Assembly (NCBI RefSeq): GCF_013349995.1
Contig: NZ_JABVXF010000017.1
Span: forward strand, 31,989-95,988
Reading direction: 5' to 3'
From: Pseudoalteromonas sp. 0303
Lineage (GTDB): Bacteria > Pseudomonadota > Gammaproteobacteria > Enterobacterales > Alteromonadaceae
DNA: 64,000 nt
Below are positions 19,118 through 26,983 of the stretch, piece by piece; the stretch's first letter is position 1; each line of letters opens with the position of its first letter. The notes under the pieces were generated by a model that was given only the letters and a program-made list of their open reading frames with translations, did no database searches and was not told the origin of the DNA. The position numbers and the translations under genes were made by a program.

Positions 19118-20263
19118 ATGCTTAAACCACTCTTATTAATAACCGCAATTTTCTTTACTGCACAAACCTCAGCAAGACTAGACACTTTACCTGAAGAATT
19201 TGCCGATTTCGGCTTAGATAGTGATTTAACAATATCTTATGGTGATTTAGAGCAGTTACTTAAAATCACTGTTATTGACTTAGGCCGCTCAGACCGAGAT
19301 TTTCGAAAAGGCCAATCAGGCATTGGCACACGTACGCGAGCACACAAAAATAACGATACAGCTTTAGAAGCAAATCGTTTTTATTATGAAGAAGTTGTAA
19401 AAGCAAACCTGAAAACTGGTTTTAAAAAAATACGTCTGAGCCTTGAACAAGTTCCTGAACAAATCCCACTCAATGAGCTCGTTTTATCTGAGCAACTGGC
19501 TTATTGGTTAAATTTATATACCACAGCATTATTAGAGAAACTCATTGAGCACTACCCTATCTTCAGTACTGAAGATTTATTATTTGGTGATAATTCATTA
19601 CTTGATGAGGAATTTATTACTGTTATGGGACATAGCCTGTCTTTAAATGACATACAACACAACATTGTCTTTAAAAAGTTTGGCAAAAGTAAACCGATTG
19701 TAATGTACGGTTTTCATCAAGGGAATATCGGCAGCCCAAATCTTCGCCCAGAGGCCTATGTAGGAAGCAAAGTGTATTACCAACTAGCAGACAATGGTGA
19801 GGAATTTGTTAATTCTAACCGAGGTATGCAAATTAAAGGGAAAGATAGACTTTACCTATCCGTCTATTACCAGCAAACAGAAGCCTTGTTTGACGACTTT
19901 GAGCAAGATTTAAAGTCTCATATTGAACACTATACTAATGGCTCTTTAAAAGATGCTGTAGAGTCATCTAAAGGGTTTAAGCTTACAATAGATGATTGGC
20001 ATATCGTGGATTTATATCGCACGCATAGAGCCTATGGCGCCTCTTCTGCTATTAACAGGGCCGCGCTAGAGGGTATAGGAGGAATGACATATGGATATCG
20101 TGCAGCAGACGGAAGCTATATCACCGATCCCTTAACGAAGCGGCTAGCTCAATTTGGTCGATACCCACCACAAGTTTGGAAGAAAATTCGCAAGCTTTAT
20201 AAACAAAGAGAACGCATTAAAGGTACTGTAGAAATCAAAGACCTTGATGTAAATCAAGAGTAA
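19118..20263 (+). CDS. Secreted DUF547-domain protein, second of a tandem pair
   Basis: 381 residues and a clear paralogue of the gene upstream through most of its length (for example SEQLAYWLNLYTTALLEKLI, SLNDIQHNIVFKKFGK, GSPNLRPEAY, GTVEIKDLD at the end). The signal peptide is MLKPLLLITAIFFTAQTSA. The main divergence is near residues 310-350, where the Ser/Gly-rich loop of the first copy is replaced. Like its sister it lacks the cysteines usual in the third DUF547 motif. The pair probably arose by tandem duplication and then diverged, as DNA identity is moderate. Function is unknown. Confidence 0.82.
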   Translation: MLKPLLLITAIFFTAQTSARLDTLPEEFADFGLDSDLTISYGDLEQLLKITVIDLGRSDRDFRKGQSGIGTRTRAHKNNDTALEANRFYYEEVVKANLKTGFKKIRLSLEQVPEQIPLNELVLSEQLAYWLNLYTTALLEKLIEHYPIFSTEDLLFGDNSLLDEEFITVMGHSLSLNDIQHNIVFKKFGKSKPIVMYGFHQGNIGSPNLRPEAYVGSKVYYQLADNGEEFVNSNRGMQIKGKDRLYLSVYYQQTEALFDDFEQDLKSHIEHYTNGSLKDAVESSKGFKLTIDDWHIVDLYRTHRAYGASSAINRAALEGIGGMTYGYRAADGSYITDPLTKRLAQFGRYPPQVWKKIRKLYKQRERIKGTVEIKDLDVNQE

Positions 20264-20277
20264 TATTTTACTTTACT

Positions 20278-20314
20278 GTACGCCCTGTTAACATAAAGCA
20301 AAAACAGGGTGTAC
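20278..20314 (+). promoter_or_regulatory. Stem-loop covering the ribosome binding site of the TPR/2OG gene
   Basis: GTACGCCCTGTT (20278-20289) pairs with AACAGGGTGTAC (20303-20314), giving a 12-bp stem with one G-U pair and a 13-base loop. The 3' arm contains the only Shine-Dalgarno-like AGGG, and the GTG start follows two bases after the stem. There is no T-run, so it does not look like a terminator. Confidence 0.5.
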
Positions 20315-20316
20315 GA

Positions 20317-22107
20317 GTGAATAATTCATTGCAAAGAGCTTTGCACGCATTCAATCAACAACAATATGTGCAGGCATTACAACTCCTTTCTTTACATACA
20401 AATAAAACCGCCGATTGGTATACATTAAATAGCTTATGTTTATCAGCTGTAAACAAAACTATTGAAGCAGAGCAGTGTTATTTACAAGGCCTTAGCCAAT
20501 TTAGCAATCATGTTGGCCTTTTAGACAACTACACAAATCTACTTTGTAAACAAAAAAAGTATGCAGAGTGTATTCAGTTTTGTGAATACAAGACAGCTTC
20601 TTTATCACTCGAAAAGCCACGACTTAATTACATTGAAAGCCTAATTAATCAAGATGAATTATTAAAAGCCGAACATTTATTGAGCAAAACATCGCCCTCG
20701 CAGAACACATTCGTTCGTTACCATTGGCTCACTTTAGAACTTTTCGAGCGCTTTGGTGACTTACAACGTATCGAAGAGTATTTTCAAACAAAATTACCAG
20801 ATCAATTAAAGGGGCAATTTCATTTCGTTTATAAACATGCTTGTAATTATCGAAATTTAGGTCAATTTGCCGAGGCCTTAGCGCTTTTGCAAATGCTTTT
20901 AAAACAGCAACCAAGCGCCGAGTTGCACTACATAGTTGGTTGTACATACTATGATTTACAGAAATATGAACAAGCACAAGCTCACCTTAAGGCATGCTTA
21001 GAACTTGCTCCTAACTATATACCAGCGCATGAAAGTCTTAACAAGCTTTACTGGGAACACTCGCAGAGTCAATTAATGAGTTCATATGCTCAAACTTTCA
21101 AAAATTATGATGCAAACCCTGTTCTGATCCACTCTCAAATTGGCCAACTACTGCAACTAGATAAGCTGGAAGAAGCATTATTAGTAAGCAGTGATGCAAC
21201 ACGAAACCATCCACAAAATTTAGATTTACATCATGCACACAGTATAATTCTAGATAGAACAGGTGACGAAGAAAAAGCATTTTCACTCCTTCAGCAACTA
21301 GTTAAAGCAGCCCCACAAAATGCTCGTTACTGTATTGATTTAGCGAACTTTTACATACAACAAGGCGATTACAGCTCAGCGATCTCTCATTTAGAAACCG
21401 CAGTAAAATTTAATCCACACAACCAAGAGCTTTGGGCATATTTAAGTATTGCTTGGCGACTATCAAATAATGATAAATATCACTGGTTAACTGACCTAGA
21501 TAAATTCGTTAAAGTGATGGAGCTACCTGCTCCGCCTGGCTTTAAGACCTTTGCTGATTTTAATAAGCAGTTGCAGGAGCTAATGATCAGCCTTCACACA
21601 AATAAACTCCAACCATTAGATCAAAGTGTGCGCAGTGGCAGCCAAACACAAGGTCACTTGTTACACCGTTCAAACCAACTTATTGATTTATTTAAGTCAT
21701 CTATGAATGAATGCATTAATCAATACCTGATGCAGCTACCAGAGGATGCTAACCACCCTCTATTAGCGCGAAATCATAAACGCTTTGTTGCCAGAGGTAG
21801 TTGGTCGGTGAAACTAGAAGAAGGCGGTTTTCATGCTAATCATATCCACCCTCAAGGTTGGTTATCAGCGCCGAGTTATATTTCTATTCCTAATGAGATG
21901 AGTAAAGATGATGAAACTAAAAATGGCTGGCTTAAGCTAGGAGAAACCAGTCTTAACTTAGGTGAGCGTGAGTCTATAGCTCGTGAAATCTGCCCTGAGG
22001 AAGGTCAAATTATTATATTTCCAAGCTATATTTGGCATGGTACATACCAACTAAAAAGCACTAGCCCTCGGCTAACTATTCCATGTGATATCATGCCCTT
22101 AAAATAA
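20317..22107 (+). CDS. TPR protein with C-terminal 2OG-Fe(II) oxygenase-like domain
   Basis: 596 residues with a GTG start. About 400 residues of tetratricopeptide repeats (for example YYDLQKYEQAQAHLKACLELAPN and FYIQQGDYSSAISHLETAVKFNP) are followed by a double-stranded beta-helix domain of the putative 2OG-Fe(II) oxygenase type. The motif FHANHIHPQGWLSAPSYI supplies likely iron-binding histidines. FPSYIWHGTYQL supplies the distal histidine, and the arginine in SPRLTI is the likely 2-oxoglutarate contact. It lacks a signal peptide, so it is cytoplasmic. The TPR part may bind a protein or peptide to be hydroxylated; that is inference. It is convergent with a TPR sulfotransferase gene. Confidence 0.85.
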   Translation: MNNSLQRALHAFNQQQYVQALQLLSLHTNKTADWYTLNSLCLSAVNKTIEAEQCYLQGLSQFSNHVGLLDNYTNLLCKQKKYAECIQFCEYKTASLSLEKPRLNYIESLINQDELLKAEHLLSKTSPSQNTFVRYHWLTLELFERFGDLQRIEEYFQTKLPDQLKGQFHFVYKHACNYRNLGQFAEALALLQMLLKQQPSAELHYIVGCTYYDLQKYEQAQAHLKACLELAPNYIPAHESLNKLYWEHSQSQLMSSYAQTFKNYDANPVLIHSQIGQLLQLDKLEEALLVSSDATRNHPQNLDLHHAHSIILDRTGDEEKAFSLLQQLVKAAPQNARYCIDLANFYIQQGDYSSAISHLETAVKFNPHNQELWAYLSIAWRLSNNDKYHWLTDLDKFVKVMELPAPPGFKTFADFNKQLQELMISLHTNKLQPLDQSVRSGSQTQGHLLHRSNQLIDLFKSSMNECINQYLMQLPEDANHPLLARNHKRFVARGSWSVKLEEGGFHANHIHPQGWLSAPSYISIPNEMSKDDETKNGWLKLGETSLNLGERESIAREICPEEGQIIIFPSYIWHGTYQLKSTSPRLTIPCDIMPLK

Positions 22108-22108
22108 T

Positions 22109-22139
22109 AAAAAAGACCATCTAATGAATGGTCTTTTTT
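22109..22139. terminator. Bidirectional terminator between convergent TPR genes
   Basis: The perfect 12-bp stem AAAAAAGACCAT/ATGGTCTTTTTT with loop CTAATGA serves both the TPR/2OG gene and the leftward sulfotransferase gene. Confidence 0.9.
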
Positions 22140-22147
22140 ATTACCAA

Positions 22148-23794
22148 TTACTTATTTAACAGCGCTTTGGCATCTTGGTAGGATTTTTCATCGGCCTGTA
22201 TGTGTTCAAGGTAATTTGCAAATCGTCCTGAGGATGACTTATAAAGTGGCTTTCTAACCTGCCATACACTCGCTGTACTTACAGTGCCAGATTTATTATG
22301 AAATCGCTGGGCTTCATCAGTATATTCAAGCCCTAGAAAGCGAAACAGCTGTTCTAAAATCTGCTCGGGTGAGCAAACGAGCTGGTCGTAATTCAGGGTA
22401 AAAATATCATTACTGAAACACGACTGCCAATGTGACTTAATACGTTGCTGCTGCTCATAGTGATGTAGAGTATCACTAAGGGATACAGCATAGTTTAAGC
22501 TCGGACCCAAATGCTGGAAAAAAGCTGACAAGCTATTGTCTTTAATATCTCGCTCTGTCCAGATAATCTTAGCTTTTGGATAGAGCTGCTTGATAATGTC
22601 TAAGTAAAGGTAATTTTCAGGGCGTTTATCTGTTACATAAAGCGCACCTTCAGCTCTTAAAGTTAATTGTTCTTTATAACCATCAATAAATTCAGGCTCT
22701 TTAACCTTATTAACTAGTGTCTTTTCATCGCCAATCAAATTGAATAACGATGAATGTAAATAGGCAATTTCACCACCTGCCGCTATTTGCTCGTTAGAGC
22801 TGATGATTTGTTCAATTAGTGTTGAGCCAGAACGAAACATACCACAAATTATAATGGGTGTTATTGAACTATTCGCTTCTTGCAGAGCAATATTACGAGC
22901 TAAGGTGTAGTCAGTAATCTTCTCAACAGATTGGCGATCATAGACTGGTAAATACTTTTTATTGTAATGATTAGCTTTTACATAATAATGCCAAGCTTTC
23001 TGATAGTTTTTACAATCATTAAATACCTTACCAAGTGCATAATAAATATCAGCACACGCTATGTCATCTGACTCTCGCTTTAAAATGGCTAAGCTTGCTT
23101 GTTCATAGTCAATTGCATCGCGCTCAGTGAAGGTTTCAATATCGGCCAACCTTGCTTGAGCCATCGCATTAAATGCATCTATTTTTAAAACCTGTTGAAA
23201 ACCTTTTTTCGCTTTCTCTTTATCACCAAGCTGTTCGTAAATATTTGCCAATGAAAAGTGAGCTTGAAGATTATTTTCATCATGACTAATCGCTTGTTGT
23301 AAGTAACGTACGGCATCATCGGGTTGATGTAATTGCTCATTATGCATAAAAGCAATTTCTATTAAAGCGGGTGCTTTAAACTGCTCAGATAATGTTAGAG
23401 CTTGTTCAAAGAAGCGCATAGCTGAATCGTGGTTATCAAGCTTTCTTTCTATTTTTCCTAACTGAAAGCAAATATCAGCTTGCTGCGGATTTGTCTCATA
23501 TAAAGGTAATAGCGCGCTTTTTGCAACTTTGAACTCACCACAACTTATACTTAATTGTACTAAGGTCAGTACATAATCAAACTTTTTTGGAGCTATCGAT
23601 ACCAGTTTTTGGCAATAGGCAATGGCTATTTCAGTATCTTGTTGCTGCATAGCAACTTTGAAAAGGATCTGTAACGCTTTTTCAGCAAACTCATTGTTCT
23701 GTGTTAACGGTTTTAATAATTCTATCCCCTGGCTAACTTTACCTTGCTGAAGTAAAGCAACAGCTTGGGTAAACGCGTGTTGTTCTGATGTCAT
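22148..23794 (-). CDS. TPR-containing sulfotransferase family protein
   Basis: 548 residues from the ATG at 23794, which has GGGGAAAC before it. An ATG nine codons upstream falls in the T-run of the preceding terminator and is less likely. TPR repeats fill the first 300 residues (for example ANIYEQLGDKEKAKKGFQQVLKI). The C-terminal domain has the PAPS-binding loop GMFRSGSTLIEQI and the 3'-phosphate-binding region TERDIKDNSLSAFFQHLG. This is the Sulfotransfer_3 family, distantly related to tyrosylprotein sulfotransferase. The acceptor is unknown. The gene directly follows receptor 3 on the same strand, past a terminator, which is a recurring neighbour arrangement in this group of bacteria as far as I recall. 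Confidence 0.86.
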   Translation of the reverse strand: MTSEQHAFTQAVALLQQGKVSQGIELLKPLTQNNEFAEKALQILFKVAMQQQDTEIAIAYCQKLVSIAPKKFDYVLTLVQLSISCGEFKVAKSALLPLYETNPQQADICFQLGKIERKLDNHDSAMRFFEQALTLSEQFKAPALIEIAFMHNEQLHQPDDAVRYLQQAISHDENNLQAHFSLANIYEQLGDKEKAKKGFQQVLKIDAFNAMAQARLADIETFTERDAIDYEQASLAILKRESDDIACADIYYALGKVFNDCKNYQKAWHYYVKANHYNKKYLPVYDRQSVEKITDYTLARNIALQEANSSITPIIICGMFRSGSTLIEQIISSNEQIAAGGEIAYLHSSLFNLIGDEKTLVNKVKEPEFIDGYKEQLTLRAEGALYVTDKRPENYLYLDIIKQLYPKAKIIWTERDIKDNSLSAFFQHLGPSLNYAVSLSDTLHHYEQQQRIKSHWQSCFSNDIFTLNYDQLVCSPEQILEQLFRFLGLEYTDEAQRFHNKSGTVSTASVWQVRKPLYKSSSGRFANYLEHIQADEKSYQDAKALLNK

Positions 23795-23821
23795 TGTTTC
23801 CCCATAAAAAAGCTTCCCCAT

Positions 23822-23847
23822 AAAAAAAGCGAGCCGAAGCTCGCTTT
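23822..23847 (-). terminator. Terminator of the third TonB-dependent receptor
   Basis: The perfect stem AAAGCGAGC/GCTCGCTTT with loop CGAA is followed by seven T on the minus strand. The sulfotransferase start lies about 28 bases beyond. Confidence 0.88.
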
Positions 23848-23869
23848 ATCATACATTAATTAATTCAAA

Positions 23870-26728
23870 TTAGAATTTTAATGAAACGCTTGCGTGGAAG
23901 TAACGACCTAGAGTGTCGTAGTAACCAGCAACTGCGTTACCATTTGTAGATAATGTACCGCCTACTAGTGGTGGCTCTTTATCTAGTACGTTGTTCACAC
24001 CAACAAGTACACGAGTGTAGTCATTGATAGTGAATGAACCTTTAAGGTCAAGATAGCTTTGTGAACCAATGCCGTCTTCAACTAAAGTGTCAGAACCTGT
24101 GTAGTCATTAACTGCACTGAAGTAACGCCATTTAGCAGTAGCTTTCCACCAGCTGCCAGTGTCGTAGCTTGCAGTAAGAACATGACGCCATTCTGGTTGT
24201 GGGAAACAGCCATTGTCTAGTGTATCAACACAGTCATACGGTTCACTTACACCTGGAATATCTTCATACTCTTTAGTCATCATGTAAGTACCGATTAGGC
24301 TAGTTGCAAGTGTACCACCGCCGATTTCCATGTCATAGTTAGCACTTAAGTCGATACCTTCAAAATGAATGTTACCTAAGTTAGTGTTTGTTGCTACAAC
24401 TTGACCAGAACCAATCCATAAGCTGCCGCTACCAGGAGTACGTTCAATCTTATCACAGAATTGAGCATCGCCTGTTAGACCACACTGACGTACGATTAAC
24501 TCTGGGTCAATTGCACCGATTGCATCCTCAAGGTCGATATCCCAGTAATCGATTGAGAAGTTAAAGCTCTCAAATGGGTTACCAACAACACCTAGAGTGA
24601 TTGTATCTGCGATTTCAGGGCTTAGATCAGGGTTACCACCGAAGAAACCGTTATACTGATCTGCAGGGCTCTTACCTACGTTACCGTATTGAGACGCTGT
24701 AATACCTGTGTTAGCACAAGCTGCTTGGCTAAGTTCTGGAGTTGCAGTCGCACATGGATCTACACCTGCCCATAAACCTTGGCTCTGTTGAGCGAATAGC
24801 TCACCGTTGTTTGCAGAACGAACAGCACGGTTGTAGCTTGAACGGATTTTCCAGTTCTCAGTTACGTCCCAGTTCATTGCTACTTTATAAGTAGGCTCTG
24901 AACCTGAAGTACTGTAATCAGACCAGCGGTAGCCTAAGTCAACTAACAGGCTTTCAACACCAGTGATACCTTCAACGATAGGAATACTTAACTCACCGAA
25001 GAATTCAGTTACATCGTACTCACCGTTAAGGCTCTTAGTAGGACCACCTTGACCAAGTAATAGACCTTGTGCGTAAACTTCATCCGCTGTACGGCCGAAT
25101 GTTTCTTCACGGTATTCAGCACCGAATACTGCAGCAAGAGGGTAATCTGAAGAAGGAAGACCAAATTCAAATTCACCTGTAACGAAGCCACTTACGATGA
25201 ACTGTTCAGTAACACCGTTAAGAATCGCAGTACCAGTCAATGCACCAGCTGCTTCAGCAGAAACACCTTGGTATGTGAATACTTCGTAAGGAATACAGCC
25301 ATCTGTTGCCGCACAATCTTCACCATTTGCAGAAAGCGCAGTACTGATACGAGGACCGAAGAAGTCATTTTCGTATGCAGAAGATGAAGAAGTTGAACCA
25401 TATTGCATGAACGCTTCATATGACCAAAGGTCACTGATTTCACCTTTACTACCTAGTACTAAGCGGAATGAGCTATGCTCAAGTTGGTTAACACGTGGGC
25501 CACCTTCAACGTTACGCTTACCAATGTAAGTAGCGAACTGGTCACCTGAAGTTAAACCGAAACGATCAGTTAAGTTTTGACGCTGTGCATCTGTGAGAAG
25601 CGGGCTATCGTAATCGATTACATAGTTTGTATCGAAGAACGTACCTGACTCTGCGATTTGCGCAGAAGTACGGTCACGCATGAACATAGCTTCAATGAAC
25701 GGGTGGAAGTTGTCATTTACTTCATAGTTAGCAAATAAACCTAGCGTATGACGCTCATCCGGACGCATAAAGTGGTTTACTGGTGCGTAGTTATAAACGT
25801 TACCGCTTGAAGGAATGAAGCTGCTATCAGAACCAAGTGTCCAGTAATCGTAATCATCCCAATCAAATGCACCTGTGTCAGTTACACCTGAGATATAGAA
25901 GTTAGGGTTAACTGCGTTACCAGAACCACCACACGCTGTACCTGCAGCATTAAGAGCACATGAAGAGTAATCACGTGAGCCTTGGCGTAATTCGTTTTGT
26001 TTGTTGTAAGTGAAATAACCTACAGCGTGACCTTTACCGCTATCGAATGAACCACCTAAAGTAGCAGAGAAATCAAACGATGAACCGTCAAAGCCTGAGC
26101 TTCCATCAGGGTAATCAAAATCACGGTCATCCATTAAACCTTGGATGTATTCGTTATCGTTGTCGTGTTGGTATGCAGTTGAACCGATGTTAACTTCAAA
26201 ACCTTCGAACTGATCGTCCATCACGAAGTTTACAACACCCGCTACCGCGTCAGCACCGTAAGTTGATGAACCACCACCTGTCATAACGTCAACGCGTTTG
26301 ATAAGTGCAGCTGGAATTTGGTTAATATCAGCAGACTGGCTGTAGATACCACCAGCTTGCATACGACGACCGTTGATAAGTACTAGAGTACGCTGTGAAC
26401 CCATACCACGTAAATCAAGAGTAGCAGTACCAGACGCACCATTTGATTGGAATGCAGTGCTTGAAGCTTCTAGTTGAGGCAAGCTATTCATCATGTCTTC
26501 AACACGAGTGAAACCAGCTACTTCGATTTCTTCAGCTGTTGTAACTTGTACTGGGCTTGCAGTTTCGATATCAGTACGTTTGATACGTGAACCTGTAACT
26601 TCAATACGTTCAACTTTTTCAACTGCTTCTTCTTCAGCAGCATAAGAGTTTACAGAAAACGCAGCTGTTGAAGCGGTACCAAAAGCAAGCGCTAAGCGAA
26701 CTGCTTTTGAAACTTTATTATTTAACAT
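23870..26728 (-). CDS. TonB-dependent outer membrane receptor (third of three)
   Basis: 952 residues, start ATG 26728 after CAGGGAGAATCAA. The signal peptide MLNNKVSKAVRLALAFGTAS is followed by VERIEVTGSRIKRTDIETASP. The plug has LDLRGMGSQRTLVLINGRRM and IKRVDVMTGGGSSTYGADAVAG. The long barrel contains several cysteine pairs in loops (CALNAAGTAC, CAATDGC, CVDTLDNGC), probably extracellular disulfides, and ends FHASVSLKF. The longer length and cysteine loops resemble the receptor subclass of Alteromonadales and Xanthomonadales often called TonB-dependent receptor plug proteins for peptides or sugars. The ligand cannot be assigned. Confidence 0.92.
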   Translation of the reverse strand: MLNNKVSKAVRLALAFGTASTAAFSVNSYAAEEEAVEKVERIEVTGSRIKRTDIETASPVQVTTAEEIEVAGFTRVEDMMNSLPQLEASSTAFQSNGASGTATLDLRGMGSQRTLVLINGRRMQAGGIYSQSADINQIPAALIKRVDVMTGGGSSTYGADAVAGVVNFVMDDQFEGFEVNIGSTAYQHDNDNEYIQGLMDDRDFDYPDGSSGFDGSSFDFSATLGGSFDSGKGHAVGYFTYNKQNELRQGSRDYSSCALNAAGTACGGSGNAVNPNFYISGVTDTGAFDWDDYDYWTLGSDSSFIPSSGNVYNYAPVNHFMRPDERHTLGLFANYEVNDNFHPFIEAMFMRDRTSAQIAESGTFFDTNYVIDYDSPLLTDAQRQNLTDRFGLTSGDQFATYIGKRNVEGGPRVNQLEHSSFRLVLGSKGEISDLWSYEAFMQYGSTSSSSAYENDFFGPRISTALSANGEDCAATDGCIPYEVFTYQGVSAEAAGALTGTAILNGVTEQFIVSGFVTGEFEFGLPSSDYPLAAVFGAEYREETFGRTADEVYAQGLLLGQGGPTKSLNGEYDVTEFFGELSIPIVEGITGVESLLVDLGYRWSDYSTSGSEPTYKVAMNWDVTENWKIRSSYNRAVRSANNGELFAQQSQGLWAGVDPCATATPELSQAACANTGITASQYGNVGKSPADQYNGFFGGNPDLSPEIADTITLGVVGNPFESFNFSIDYWDIDLEDAIGAIDPELIVRQCGLTGDAQFCDKIERTPGSGSLWIGSGQVVATNTNLGNIHFEGIDLSANYDMEIGGGTLATSLIGTYMMTKEYEDIPGVSEPYDCVDTLDNGCFPQPEWRHVLTASYDTGSWWKATAKWRYFSAVNDYTGSDTLVEDGIGSQSYLDLKGSFTINDYTRVLVGVNNVLDKEPPLVGGTLSTNGNAVAGYYDTLGRYFHASVSLKF

Positions 26729-26757
26729 TTGATTCTCCCTGGACCACTATATTGTGG
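26729..26757 (-). promoter_or_regulatory. Conserved receptor leader: stem-loop plus ribosome binding site
   Basis: CCAGGGAGAATCAA precedes the ATG. The 4-bp stem CCAC/GTGG with loop TATATT (26744-26757) occupies the position of the different stems in receptors 1 and 2. Confidence 0.45.
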
Positions 26758-26774
26758 CTATATTTAGCATAAGC

Positions 26775-26825
26775 TTGTTTATTATTTGTATCGCATCAGG
26801 ACTGCGACAAACAAACAATAAACAA
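26775..26825. promoter_or_regulatory. Long imperfect inverted repeat upstream of receptor 3
   Basis: The arm at 26777-26795 (GTTTATTATTTGTATCGCA) pairs with 26803-26823 except for one mismatch and a small bulge, around loop TCAGGAC. It lies about 50-100 bases upstream of the receptor 3 start and has no T-run on the minus strand. It could be an operator or a 5' UTR structure. The interval 26729-26983 otherwise holds no credible gene. Confidence 0.45.
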
Positions 26826-26983
26826 ATAAAACAAAATATCCAGCCATTTATTTACAATTTTTTAATGAAGAAGCAAAAAGTTTACTTTTTCTTGTTTTGC
26901 GGACAAAAAACATACAAATATGCGTTTAAACTGAGCTTACCGATCATTCATCGCAATAAAGAGTCAAAAAAATGTTAATTTTT

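Noticed and set aside
22148..23821. Longer start (23821) for the TPR sulfotransferase
   Set aside because: That ATG lies in the T-run of the receptor 3 terminator without a ribosome site; the ATG at 23794 has GGGGAAAC before it.
26754..26978. 74-codon rightward open frame between receptor 3 and polB
   Set aside because: It overlaps the receptor leader stem and the long inverted repeat, has no ribosome site and a composition typical of AT-rich spacer.
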